In this document: one piece after another, positions 17,423 to 25,638 of the stretch | How positions within the stretch are numbered: position 1 is the stretch's first letter | Layout of the letters: every line of letters starts with the position of its first letter | Source of the DNA: Bin80 sp965261255 | GTDB taxonomy: Bacteria; Bacteroidota; Rhodothermia; Rhodothermales; Bin80 | DNA: 64,000 nt | Assembly (NCBI GenBank): GCA_965261255.1 | Contig: CBDHCQ010000004.1 | Location: 2,666,001 to 2,730,000, forward strand | Reading direction: 5' to 3' | Made by a program: the position numbers and the translations under genes | The notes under the pieces: generated by a model | Database searches by the model: none | Told to the model about the DNA's origin: nothing | What the model saw: only the letters and a program-made list of their open reading frames with translations

Positions 17423-17887
17423 ATGGAACAGGCAACATTCGGTGCAGGCTGTTTTTGGGGCGTAGAAGAGGTGTTTCGGCAAACCCCAGGGGTAACTGAA
17501 ACTGCTGTGGGTTACTCAGGGGGGCAGACAGAAAACCCAACCTACCATGAGGTCTGCTCAAAGCAGACCGGGCACGCTGAGGTCGTGAGTATAACATTTG
17601 ATCCGACCCAGGTTACCTATGTACAGCTTCTGGATATCTTCTGGAACAACCATAATCCGACCACACGAAATCGCCAGGGCCCGGATGTGGGTACCCAGTA
17701 CAGATCTGTCATTTTCTACCATTCTGAATCACAAAAGACAGAAGCAATGGCCTCACTGACACGATTTCAGGCACAGCTTTCGCGCCCTATTGTCACAGAA
17801 ATCGCACCGGCTTGCACCTTCTATCGCGCAGAAGAATATCATCAGCAATATCTGGAAAAGCGCGGCTTAAGCCACTGTCATTTGTGA
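17423..17887 (+). CDS. msrA: Peptide methionine (S)-S-oxide reductase
   Basis: 154 residues from an ATG at 17423. The open frame extends to 17384 but MEQATFGAGCFWGVEEVF is the usual MsrA beginning. The active-site block GCFWG is complete, with the catalytic Cys at residue 9, followed by YSGGQTENPTYHEVCSKQTGHAEVV and the conserved NPTTRNRQGPDVGTQYRSVIF. The C-terminal HQQYLEKRG is usual. MsrA reduces methionine-S-sulfoxide in proteins and free methionine and needs thioredoxin; the recycling cysteines would be the later Cys residues, here CTFYRAE and CHL. The 3' end is repeated at 19784-20109 as a decayed copy. No MsrB is adjacent. Confidence is high for family and start. Confidence 0.93.
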   Translation: MEQATFGAGCFWGVEEVFRQTPGVTETAVGYSGGQTENPTYHEVCSKQTGHAEVVSITFDPTQVTYVQLLDIFWNNHNPTTRNRQGPDVGTQYRSVIFYHSESQKTEAMASLTRFQAQLSRPIVTEIAPACTFYRAEEYHQQYLEKRGLSHCHL

Positions 17888-18066
17888 CCATCTCTGTTAC
17901 TGAACCTGTTCAGATTGGTACGCTGGAGCGCATTACGCGAAGATTATCCAGGTATCGCCATGATTGATGTTCTGGCCCTCGTTGAGGGTAAAGAGGGGAA
18001 AATCCACGCTGCCTGCTTAACAGTCTCAGATTCTACACTTCATAGCCGGTCGCGAATGCCTTAGCG
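17744..18066. repeat. Divergent direct repeat, copy A (msrA end plus nagB-like end)
   Basis: About 325 bases aligning with 19784-20109. They contain the msrA 3' end and stop, a short spacer (CTGGCCCTCGTTGAG is shared), and on the reverse strand a relic of the last codons of the NagB/PIG-L gene: AKAFATGYEV and stop (stop at 18033-18035) where the intact gene has AEAFVTGYTL and stop. So msrA once lay directly next to that gene, and the junction has been duplicated. Confidence 0.8.
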
Positions 18067-18113
18067 CCCGAGAGAATAGTATATTGCAGCTTGCAGAATT
18101 GATGAGTAGCCTT

Positions 18114-18347
18114 ATGAGATCTGTTCTTTGTATTGGTATCATACTAGTCCTGACATTCCTTGGCGCATGTACGCTGACTTCGGTATCCCCCCGGCTTGGA
18201 GAAGGAAGGGCCTACTGTGAGTCCCTCGATGGTATAAAATGCCGGGGGAATGTCTCGTGCTCAGCTACTCGGACGTCCTGTACCGCCTGTTCAATGGTAG
18301 ACGGCGAGTTGCATTGCGAGACTAAGCCCCCCGAGCCGGGAAGTTGA
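18114..18347 (+). CDS. Small cysteine-rich lipoprotein
   Basis: 77 residues from the ATG at 18114, or 81 from 18102; a TTG at 18084 is also in frame. The 18114 start gives a short basic n-region and a hydrophobic stretch ending in a lipobox (LTFLGAC), typical of a lipoprotein. The mature part is rich in cysteine: AYCESLDGIKC, NVSCSATRTSCTACS and ELHCETK carry eight, suggesting disulfides in the periplasm. It lies between the two copies of the duplicated msrA end, just after copy A, and has no operon partner. No family was recognised. Confidence 0.5.
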   Translation: MRSVLCIGIILVLTFLGACTLTSVSPRLGEGRAYCESLDGIKCRGNVSCSATRTSCTACSMVDGELHCETKPPEPGS

Positions 18348-18465
18348 CTCTCCCCGCAATGCGGAGTCGTGCCTATGGCAGGGTATTGTAACACAACTGT
18401 ACCAAGGCTAGACATACCGCCAAATGGATGTCCGTTGGGTCTCGGTCCAGTGAAAGCAAACGAAT

Positions 18466-19775
18466 GGGACTTAAGTACATAAGCCCCTTTACATACTATC
18501 CTACTATTCAAAGCTCCATGAATCGCAGGCAGTGTCTGATGTCTCTGGCGGGAGTGGCAGCGGGCATCTGGAATGTCTCTATGGCCTCAGCGTCTCAGAC
18601 AGCAACTCCGAGTGGCTTCTTCAGGCTGGAGTACAGCTCTAATCGTTGGTGGCTTATCACGCCTGAGGGTCAGCGGTTCTTTTCGGTTGGACTAAATCAC
18701 ATTGATCCCGCTAGTCTACGGTACCCGGAGAACATTCATATCTGGACGGAGAAGTACGGCGGGAGCACAATCCGATGGATTCGCGAGTCGGTGGCACCCA
18801 ACTTAAAGGCATGGGGATTCAACACTGTTGGTTGGGTACAGGAAGTAACAGTCCGAAAATGGCGGCATTCCCGACCGTTTACTAACGACGAATATCAAGC
18901 GCTGGGCATGCCGTACTGCCACTTGCTGCCTCTGACCGAATCGCATCAATGGGAGCAGCACACGCGCCATTTTGATTATGATGGACCCGAATGGGCGGAC
19001 TGGACCGACTACGTGGCCCGCTCGCAATGCGCGGAGTTGGCCGACGATCCGAATCTGATTGGGTATTTCTACAGTGACTGTCCGACTTGGGTACATGAGC
19101 GTCCTGAAAACGAGTGGAGAGGACCGATTTTCGATCCCGATCGTCTCGAAAGTGAAGCCGGGCGCAAGGAATTGTTTGAACTGGCCTCCATCTATTACAA
19201 GACGGCGTACGATGCGGTCAAACGCTATGACCCGAACCATCTAATCCTGGGAGATCGCTATGAGGCGAACGCTCTTCTGGCCCCCGAAATCATTGCTGCA
19301 GCCGATCCCTTTGTAGATGTTCTCTCATTCCAGGATTTTCGTGATCCTATCCGGCATTTGGCTGAGTGGCATCAACGGTCGGGCAAGCCGGTGTTGCTTG
19401 CGGACGCCGCTCGGATTCATCCGCCCGGCCCTGATGGGTTCGTGCCGAATGATGGGGCTTGGTATGCCGAAGTGTTGGAGGCTTTATTCGACAATCCCGG
19501 GTGCATTGGATTTCATTTGTGTGGGGCCTATCAGCGCAACAAGGCCCGTCGCCGCGGCCTTCTTGACGAATTGGAGCACCCGGACGAAGAGAATGTCGAG
19601 CTGATCCGCGCGGCAAACGAACGCGTTGCTATCAAGGTAGCGCGATATCAATAGGGCAAATCAAGACATTAAAGGTCCATCAATGTCCAATTGACGCTAC
19701 CATCATTAGTAAATGTCGCCAATCAGGCAGTCCGTAGGACGAAGCAATTCAAGGGGACTTAAGTACATAAGCCCC
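18466..19775. mobile_element. 1310-bp transposon-like segment carrying a glycoside hydrolase gene
   Basis: Both ends carry an identical 22-base sequence (18466-18487 and 19754-19775; it begins GGGACTTAAG and ends TAAGCCCC). Because the sequence is almost its own reverse complement, the ends match as inverted as well as direct repeats. Immediately outside lie identical 8-base flanks, AAACGAAT (18458-18465 and 19776-19783), as in a target-site duplication. Inside is one gene (18518-19654) and no transposase, so it could move only with help. The sequence right of it continues as a decayed msrA end. Simple chance or a gene-conversion footprint are alternatives. Confidence 0.55.
18518..19654 (+). 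CDS. Predicted (beta/alpha)8-barrel glycoside hydrolase, secreted
   Basis: 378 residues from the ATG at 18518, chosen because a signal peptide (MNRRQCLMSLAGVAAGIWNV) starts there, with a twin-arginine-like RR; the open frame reaches further back into the terminal repeat. After it come GFFRLEYSSNRWWLITPEGQ and RFFSVGLNHIDPAS, the beginning found in agarase and GH42/GH50-like barrel proteins, then DPNLIGYFYSDCPTW, HLILGDRYEANA and GKPVLLADAARIHPPG. In clan-A glycosidases the catalytic acids sit after strands 4 and 7. The strand 7 position may be the Asp in VLLADA. The typical Asn-Glu pair of strand 4 is not obvious (YFYSDCP), so activity is uncertain. It is the only gene inside the 1.3 kb repeat-bounded segment. 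Confidence 0.6.
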   Translation: MNRRQCLMSLAGVAAGIWNVSMASASQTATPSGFFRLEYSSNRWWLITPEGQRFFSVGLNHIDPASLRYPENIHIWTEKYGGSTIRWIRESVAPNLKAWGFNTVGWVQEVTVRKWRHSRPFTNDEYQALGMPYCHLLPLTESHQWEQHTRHFDYDGPEWADWTDYVARSQCAELADDPNLIGYFYSDCPTWVHERPENEWRGPIFDPDRLESEAGRKELFELASIYYKTAYDAVKRYDPNHLILGDRYEANALLAPEIIAAADPFVDVLSFQDFRDPIRHLAEWHQRSGKPVLLADAARIHPPGPDGFVPNDGAWYAEVLEALFDNPGCIGFHLCGAYQRNKARRRGLLDELEHPDEENVELIRAANERVAIKVARYQ

Positions 19776-19783
19776 AAACGAAT

Positions 19784-20073
19784 GCAACGGCCTCACTGGC
19801 ACGATTTCAACTTGGCCTACATGCCCCACTGTCTCAGAAATTGCTCCGGCATGCACCTTCTATCGCGCCGAAGAATATCATCAGTGATATCTGGAATTGC
19901 ACTGCTTAACCCGCTGTCATTTGTGACCATCTCTGCTGCAAAACTTGTTTCAGATTGACGGTGCAAAAGCGTATTAGATACGGAATATCCAGATATCTCC
20001 GGGATTTAAGTTCTGGCCCTCGTTGAGAGTAAAGATGGGAAAGTCCGCGCCGCCCACTTAAAGGCCTCAGTTT
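19784..20073 (+). pseudogene. Decayed msrA 3' end (repeat copy B) and spacer
   Basis: This copy matches 17744-18032. The blocks CACCTTCTATCGCGC and GAAGAATATCATCAG are kept, but the next codon is TGA where intact msrA has CAA, and base losses move the frame, so it cannot code. The stop region CATTTGTGACCATCTCTG is still recognisable. Copy B continues into the true 3' end of the gene at 20074-21954. The 130 bases left of it (19655-19783) are the right end of the repeat-bounded segment and hold no gene. Confidence 0.75.
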
Positions 20074-21954
20074 CTACAGCGTATAGCCGGTCACGAATGC
20101 CTCAGCGGCATAGAACTCGGGTAACCCGAGTCGATTAAGTGCCTCAGCCGTTCCTGTATTTCGGTCACGGGCCCGCTGCCAGAACTCGCGATCATCGTAA
20201 GCTCCAGGAAACATTGCTCGGTCTTTCTGGCTTTCGTGCTTGAAAATGGCCTCTATCTTGCGGGCCATTTCCGCTCTTGAGATTGGTGTAAAGACATCAG
20301 CCTGGTGTATTTCCCACTCCTGCCATGCGCCACGATATAGCCACACCTTTGGCCCCTGCCCCCCTCGTTCCTGATTATAGCGCTTCAGCGCCCGCTGTAT
20401 CGCAAAGTAGCATATTCGATGGGTGCCATGCGGGTCAGACAAATCTCCAGCCACAAATATGTGGGCTGGCGTCTGTTCTTTCATGAGATCCAGTATAATT
20501 CGTTCATCTTCCTCGCCAACCGGTTTTTTCTTGATGCGCCCCGTCTGGTAGAACGGCAGGTCAATGAACCGTGCATTCTTCTGGCTCAGCCCCATAACTT
20601 CAATCCCGGCAACCGCTTCCGCATAGCGGATGGCGGCCTTGATATGCTGAACTGCGGGAAGATCTACCGTGCCGGAACTCTTGTTCTCCAGAAACTCCAG
20701 CAATTCCTTCCTGTGCACACGAAAATTTTCCGCCGCCTTACCCTTTATGCCCAGTTGATCCAGACACATTTCCGCAAAACCCAGATAACGTGACACATCC
20801 GCATCAAACACTGCAACTGAACCATTCGTCATGTACGCGACAATGACTTCATTCCGGTTTCGGACCAACTTGTCCAACATTCCTCCCATTGAGATCACAT
20901 CATCATCTGGATGTGGACTGAAAAGAATAATGCGCTCTCCTGCAGGGAGCTGGTTTCGGTAACAAATCCTGCGTCGCAAATCATCAAAAACACGCAAACA
21001 TAACTCGTCAGTCTCGGGATATGCATGAACTAGACTGTGTAGCCGGTTATTCTGAAAATCTGCCTCCTCCAACTGGAGTATGGCTTTATTTACGCGCTCC
21101 GACAACCAGATAATGGCGCGCTTGGCCATCGTCATATCCCACTCTACATCATAGACCAACCACGGAGTTCGCTCCCGCGTAAGTGCACCGGCTGCCGCAC
21201 GATCCAGATACACAGCACTTCTGGAATGCTCCTGTAAGTATGAGGCGGTCACTTCCTCATTTACCGGCTCTTCCACTGCGCGGCGAACAATACGTGCTTT
21301 ACCCTCGCCTGCCGCCATCAGAATGATCTCCTTGGAATCCAATATTGTACCAACACCAACCGTCAGTCCCTGGCGGGGCACGTATTCATCGCCAAAGAAA
21401 TGACTGGCTGCGTCCTTCCTGGTGATCGAATCCAGGATTACCTTTCGCGTCCGATCACTGCGCGAACTCCCAGGCTCATTGAAGCCAATATGCCCACTTC
21501 GACCAATGCGAAGCAGAACAAGATCTAAGCCTCCGGCAGCCCGAATGGTCTCTTCGTACGACCTGCACCAGCTGTCAACCTCGGTTGAAGGCAGATTGCC
21601 AAGTAGCGAATGGGTCTGATCTTCGGACGCGTTGATGTGATCCAGAAGGTTCTCCCGCAGAAAGCGATGGTAACTCTGCAAGCGGTCCGGCTCAATCGGG
21701 TAATACTCAGACAGCGCGAAAGTTACCACCTTGGAGAAATCCAAGCCTTCCTCTCTGTGCATCCGGATTAGCTCCTTGTATACATCCAGGGGTGTAGTAC
21801 CAGTAGGGAGCCCCAGAACTGTATTCAATCCTCGAGCAGTCCGATCTCTAATGAGTGCACCAATGTGGTGCGCTACTTCATATGCAACGGAAGCCGCATC
21901 TTCAAAAATGTGCACGGGCATGTGCTCACGAGACGAACCGGCAGAAATCGACAT
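20074..21954 (-). CDS. NagB-like glucosamine-6-phosphate deaminase fused to PIG-L deacetylase domain
   Basis: 626 residues. Residues 10-270 are NagB-like (VLGLPTGTTPLDVYKELIRM at 46-65, GRSGHIGFNEPGSS at 151-164, TVGVGTILDSKEI at 198-210). Residues 340-610 form a PIG-L/LmbE zinc deacetylase domain with the HPDDD motif at 348-352 and a later SDPHGTH. This two-domain protein is common in Bacteroidota, where it is annotated as a glucosamine-6-phosphate deaminase; a joint N-acetylhexosamine deacetylase-deaminase role is plausible. Of the E. coli NagB catalytic set (Asp72, Asp141, His143, Glu148), His155 and Glu160 are present, but the two Asp positions read Ser here (ALSEYY, GRSGH). It diverges from the glycogen synthase gene. 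Its last codons are repeated at 18033. Confidence 0.85.
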   Translation of the reverse strand: MSISAGSSREHMPVHIFEDAASVAYEVAHHIGALIRDRTARGLNTVLGLPTGTTPLDVYKELIRMHREEGLDFSKVVTFALSEYYPIEPDRLQSYHRFLRENLLDHINASEDQTHSLLGNLPSTEVDSWCRSYEETIRAAGGLDLVLLRIGRSGHIGFNEPGSSRSDRTRKVILDSITRKDAASHFFGDEYVPRQGLTVGVGTILDSKEIILMAAGEGKARIVRRAVEEPVNEEVTASYLQEHSRSAVYLDRAAAGALTRERTPWLVYDVEWDMTMAKRAIIWLSERVNKAILQLEEADFQNNRLHSLVHAYPETDELCLRVFDDLRRRICYRNQLPAGERIILFSPHPDDDVISMGGMLDKLVRNRNEVIVAYMTNGSVAVFDADVSRYLGFAEMCLDQLGIKGKAAENFRVHRKELLEFLENKSSGTVDLPAVQHIKAAIRYAEAVAGIEVMGLSQKNARFIDLPFYQTGRIKKKPVGEEDERIILDLMKEQTPAHIFVAGDLSDPHGTHRICYFAIQRALKRYNQERGGQGPKVWLYRGAWQEWEIHQADVFTPISRAEMARKIEAIFKHESQKDRAMFPGAYDDREFWQRARDRNTGTAEALNRLGLPEFYAAEAFVTGYTL

Positions 21955-22025
21955 GAATACAGAGGTTAGTAAGCGACTTCATTCACAAAGGAGCATTTAA
22001 CCCTGTCCTGTCCAACCTGCTCCAA

Positions 22026-22049
22026 TTGGCCTGGCTATCTTCAGGCCAA
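22026..22049. promoter_or_regulatory. Perfect 8-bp inverted repeat in a divergent promoter region
   Basis: TTGGCCTG (22026-22033) and CAGGCCAA (22042-22049) face each other across eight bases. The site lies between the divergent NagB/PIG-L gene and glycogen synthase gene, so it cannot end transcription of either and may be an operator. The whole intergenic stretch is 21955-22260. Confidence 0.4.
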
Positions 22050-22104
22050 GACTATACGATCTGTAATAAACACACTATCACTGCGTCTCCCAAATTTTGT
22101 TGGT

Positions 22105-22112
22105 AAGCGCTT
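22105..22112. promoter_or_regulatory. AAGCGCTT palindrome, possible LacI-type operator
   Basis: This perfect 8-base CG-centred palindrome sits in TGGTAAGCGCTTTTTTC, between the same two divergent sugar genes, 148 bases before the glycogen synthase ATG. Its form fits LacI-family sites, but an 8-base palindrome can arise by chance and the same octamer also occurs inside the TPR gene. Confidence 0.25.
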
Positions 22113-22226
22113 TTTTCGTATCTTAGCCGACGGCCTGCTGTGACACAAAACACAACACTTACATTCAGCTACGTTTCTCTTTCCCAATAGGCGCGACTGC
22201 GTGTCTTCGCAGCGGATAATGTGAAC

Positions 22227-22248
22227 GGGGACCTAAGAGGATAAGCCC
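22227..22248. repeat. Relative of the 22-bp palindromic end sequence
   Basis: GGGGACCTAAG-AGG-ATAAGCCC is close to the repeat at 18466 and 19754 and lies 12 bases before the ATG at 22261, where it would be in the mRNA leader. A weaker relative (GGGACCTGTAGGATCAAGC) is at 26949-26967, upstream of enolase. Confidence 0.4.
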
Positions 22249-22260
22249 ACAGAAGCATCT

Positions 22261-23037
22261 ATGGATCAACCAATCAAAGCCTTATTCGTCACTGGCGAAG
22301 TTCATCCATTTACCAACGAAAGCGATGTCGGGACCTTGACCAGATGCATACCCGAAGGACTCCAAGCACTCGGAAACTTCGAAACCCGAATAATGATGCC
22401 CCGCTACGGCACAATAAGTGAGCGGAAGAATGGCCTGCACGAGGTCATTCGTCTTCGTCGCACAAAAGTGCATATGGGACGCACAACGGAAACACTGACC
22501 GTCAAAGTAGCGGCAATCCCTGGAACCCGTCGGCAGGTTTATTTCATAGACAACAAAAATTTCTTCAAAAGAAAAGGTTTGCATCAGGACAAACTGGGGA
22601 ATGTTTTTGAGGATAATGCCACTCGAGCACTCTTTTTTGCACGGTCAGTTCTGGAGATCGTGCGCAAAATGCAGTGGCAACCGGATGTCGTTCATGCACT
22701 CGGATGGATCAGTGGTTTTGTACCCCTGGTGGTAACTACCGAGTATAAAAACGATCCACTGTTTGAGTCTGCAAGGACTGTTTATACCCCGGATGATGTC
22801 GAGGCCAATGCGACAGTTTCACAGAAACTGGTGAAAAATATGAGGCTCTCCCTCAACGGAGACCTTTCTGGAAAGAGTATGACCGATCTGGGTAAGCAAT
22901 TTTCCGACTCAGTTGCGTATCCCCCGTCTCTGGAGAAGAAATCCAGATCATGCGTGCAGTTCAGTGATGAGACCGAGCAAATGATCGCACAGGCAGGCAA
23001 TCTGTACGAGAGCCTGCTGAGAATGGAACCTGTATAG
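22261..23037 (+). CDS. Glycogen/starch synthase family protein, short Bacteroidota type
   Basis: 258 residues corresponding only to the N-terminal Rossmann half of GT5 glycogen synthases. The blocks MPRYGTISERKNGLHEVIRL and VYFIDNKNFFKRKG, then NVFEDNATRALFFARSVLEI and PDVVHALGWISGFVPLVV, are typical of the stand-alone protein of about 270 residues that is conserved across Bacteroidota. The ADP-glucose-binding KxGGL of true glycogen synthases is absent (HPFTNESDVGTLTR), and the C-terminal glycosyltransferase half is missing, so it probably is not an ordinary glycogen synthase; its real role is not known. In Bacteroidota it is commonly followed by a DUF4270 gene, as here. Confident in family, not in activity. 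Confidence 0.85.
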   Translation: MDQPIKALFVTGEVHPFTNESDVGTLTRCIPEGLQALGNFETRIMMPRYGTISERKNGLHEVIRLRRTKVHMGRTTETLTVKVAAIPGTRRQVYFIDNKNFFKRKGLHQDKLGNVFEDNATRALFFARSVLEIVRKMQWQPDVVHALGWISGFVPLVVTTEYKNDPLFESARTVYTPDDVEANATVSQKLVKNMRLSLNGDLSGKSMTDLGKQFSDSVAYPPSLEKKSRSCVQFSDETEQMIAQAGNLYESLLRMEPV

Positions 23038-23149
23038 GGGGAACATCCGCGTTCTCTCCAAAGTTGCAGGTTCTCGGTCGCGCTCTGTACCAATTCGTGC
23101 GGCCGCCGCGTTCTTGGGCATATTCTTCAAATGCCCACGCCGATTGCTT

Positions 23150-24313
23150 ATGCGCCCAATTTGCTGTTATCTCTTGTTTTCGCTGCTCGTTTTGGCGGCT
23201 TGTACCGATCCGACCTCCGATGTAGGGCTGGATTTGCTAGGCGAAAGCGTAAACCTCAATACCAAAACTGTTCCATCAACGTCGTTTTCGCCTTCCTCGC
23301 TCGTTGACATTACAGGGGCTGCGTCCCGTGTGCTGGTGGGAGCTGCTGACGATCCGTTAACCGGCCAAGTTGAGGCGTCCGGTTTTTTGGATTTTGCAGG
23401 GGAGTTTTCTGGAGCCCCATCAGACGCCATAAGTGCGGTTCAATTGAGACTTGTGCGCGATTATGATTTTGGAGATACCACAGGCGTGCTCGAGTTTTCG
23501 CTGCACCAGGTTCTTGCTGAATGGGAACAGAGTGGACTTAAGGCCAATACCGCCTTGACAATCGGCCCCGAGATCATCAACGTTAACGTAACAACGCGGG
23601 ACACACTCATCACGATTGATCTCCCGGCCTCATGGATTGATGCAAACGAAAATCTACTTCGAAGTGATAATTTTGGATCAGATTTTTACGGATTCGCTTT
23701 CATAGATAACGGGAGCGGACAGGTAGCCGGATTCAATTCCACCTCCACGACACTTGTGGCAACGTCAACAGCAGGACCAACGACATTTACAGTAAGCAGT
23801 ACATATACAAAGTTTGACCGAAAGACGGAACCCGATCCCCCGGATGATCTCGTCCTGTTCCAGGATGGCACAGGTCCCGCAATCGCACTTGACTTTGACC
23901 TAAAGGCCTTCTTCTCAGACCAGTCCATCAACGGTGCAGTACTCACTTTCAGTGCAGACACAATTGCTAGTCAAAACACGCCTTCAAACTTCGTGCGTCC
24001 ACTCCTACACAGGCTGCAACTGGTTGCAGTGACATCTGATCAGGACGCGCCTGCAATCTTGGTTGGCGAAGCCAGCCTGAGCGGTGAAGGCAAATACCGC
24101 TTTTCTGGACAAGACCTCAGCGTTTTCTTCCAAAGCGTTTTTTTGGGAACGCTGGAGTACGAGTACCTGGAATTGCGAGCACCCGTGATTAACAATGGCT
24201 TGAACACGGTTCTCTTGCACGGCATGAACGCCGGAGAGCTGTCTCCACGTGCAACTTTCATTTCGTCGCAAATTATTCTTGACCGCCGGCTAGTCTCCTC
24301 TGGGAAATCATGA
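23150..24313 (+). CDS. DUF4270-like secreted lipoprotein
   Basis: 387 residues from the ATG at 23150, which places a short hydrophobic signal and lipobox (LLVLAAC) right at the N-terminus; a TTG at 23114 is in frame but unlikely. After the lipid Cys come acidic and Ser/Thr-rich residues, then beta-rich segments such as FLDFAGEFSGAPSDAISAVQ and LRLVRDYDFGDTTGVLEFSL. The closing GLNTVLLHGMNAGELSPRAT is typical of surface lipoproteins of unknown function. Position right after the short glycogen-synthase-type gene matches the usual DUF4270 neighbourhood, which is the main reason for the name. Its last four bases overlap the next start (ATGA), so the two are coupled. No catalytic motif was seen. 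Confidence 0.65.
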   Translation: MRPICCYLLFSLLVLAACTDPTSDVGLDLLGESVNLNTKTVPSTSFSPSSLVDITGAASRVLVGAADDPLTGQVEASGFLDFAGEFSGAPSDAISAVQLRLVRDYDFGDTTGVLEFSLHQVLAEWEQSGLKANTALTIGPEIINVNVTTRDTLITIDLPASWIDANENLLRSDNFGSDFYGFAFIDNGSGQVAGFNSTSTTLVATSTAGPTTFTVSSTYTKFDRKTEPDPPDDLVLFQDGTGPAIALDFDLKAFFSDQSINGAVLTFSADTIASQNTPSNFVRPLLHRLQLVAVTSDQDAPAILVGEASLSGEGKYRFSGQDLSVFFQSVFLGTLEYEYLELRAPVINNGLNTVLLHGMNAGELSPRATFISSQIILDRRLVSSGKS

Positions 24314-25584
24314 GAAAGTTCAGTTCATTTGCTATCCTGGCAGCACTGATTCTAGCAACTAATGTTCAGGGTCAGGGACAGGATGATGGTTCGTTTTATT
24401 CGCGGTATGGGATTGGAGAACTCGCATCGTTCGCTTCCAGTCAGGCTCAAGCTCTCGGCGGTGCAGGGGCAGGACTCTTCTCATACGACTACATGAACTT
24501 CAGCAATCCTGCAACGTGGAGCCGTCAGACGCTGGTGCGTGTTGCCGTCGGTGCGCAGTTCAATCGATTGCATGCCCAGGATGCCGGTGGACGGGCTGAG
24601 CGACTGATCCATGGAAACTTCAATGCACTTCAGATCGGAGTGCCCCTCCTGTCTACGCGACTGGGTTTGGGAGCCTCCTACGAACCCTACAGCCGAATCA
24701 ATTACGAAGTATCAACCACAGAATCCTTAGACACGGGCATGGAGGATGAACTGCCCTACCAGATTCATCATGAGGGCTCCGGCGGGCTGCATCAGGCAAG
24801 GATAGGTCTCGGAATGAGATTAACTCGATGGGCATCGATCGGTGCATCTGCTGATCTCATATTTGGGATTGCCGAAGACGAACGACGTACTACATTTGAC
24901 TCCGCTGATCTCCTCGATACCAGGCTAGTACGCAGCTCCCGCCTATCTGGATTAACCTCGTCTGCTGGCATAGCACTGTCCTTCAGTGGCCAGGAGTACG
25001 AGATCTCAATTGCTGCCAGTGGAACCTTGCCGGTAACACTGAAAGGAACCCAGGTGCTAACCCTTGGAGAAAGCCTGGATCTCGATACACTGGGGACAGC
25101 AATCAGAGGAAACGTTAGGGCCCCCATCCGAGCACGCGGTGGATTATCCCTCCGATATCAGAATCGCTGGCTGCTGAGCGCCGAAGTCCGGCATGAGCCT
25201 TGGTCCTCTGCTTCCAATACCCTTTACTTCACGGGGTTCAAGCCGAGCAATTTGCGTGACCGTACACGTTACGGAGGAGGCGTAGAGTTTATCCCTGCAG
25301 GAGCCGCAATGCAGGCATCTTACCTGCGCCGGATAGCCTATCGTATCGGTTTCTATCGGGACAACCTTTATATAAGTCCCGTCCGCGGTACGGATATTGC
25401 TGTTACTGCTGTCACAGGCGGAATTGGTCTACCTACATTATTTTTTGGTACCAGGGTTGATATTACCTTTGAAGTTGGTACACGCGGGTCTACCAATCAA
25501 AACCTGATCCGTGACCGGTTTATCGGTGTATCAGCCACCTTGAATGTCGGTGAGCGCTGGTTCGTTAAACGAAGGCTAGGATAA
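24310..25584 (+). CDS. Outer-membrane beta-barrel protein
   Basis: 424 residues with a signal peptide (AILAALILATNVQGQ). The mature start SFYSRYGIGELASFAS and QAQALGGAGAGL, then NFSNPATWSRQTLVRVAVGA, follows the FadL/PorV-like outer-membrane pattern of Bacteroidota proteins. Alternating hydrophobic strands continue to the end and the last residues (GERWFVKRRLG) contain the terminal barrel strand. It overlaps the DUF4270-like gene by four bases and is 54 bases before the TPR gene, so the four genes from 22261 on probably form an operon. A transport or surface-structure role is likely, but no substrate can be read from the sequence. Confidence 0.7.
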   Translation: MRKFSSFAILAALILATNVQGQGQDDGSFYSRYGIGELASFASSQAQALGGAGAGLFSYDYMNFSNPATWSRQTLVRVAVGAQFNRLHAQDAGGRAERLIHGNFNALQIGVPLLSTRLGLGASYEPYSRINYEVSTTESLDTGMEDELPYQIHHEGSGGLHQARIGLGMRLTRWASIGASADLIFGIAEDERRTTFDSADLLDTRLVRSSRLSGLTSSAGIALSFSGQEYEISIAASGTLPVTLKGTQVLTLGESLDLDTLGTAIRGNVRAPIRARGGLSLRYQNRWLLSAEVRHEPWSSASNTLYFTGFKPSNLRDRTRYGGGVEFIPAGAAMQASYLRRIAYRIGFYRDNLYISPVRGTDIAVTAVTGGIGLPTLFFGTRVDITFEVGTRGSTNQNLIRDRFIGVSATLNVGERWFVKRRLG

Positions 25585-25638
25585 GTCATTTGTTGTCGTG
25601 TTCTTGCTTAAATTCCATAGTTAGGAAACTCAGATCCC

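Noticed and set aside
22261..23037. Full glycogen synthase call for this gene
   Set aside because: The KxGGL site and the whole C-terminal glycosyltransferase half are missing; only the short family name is supported.
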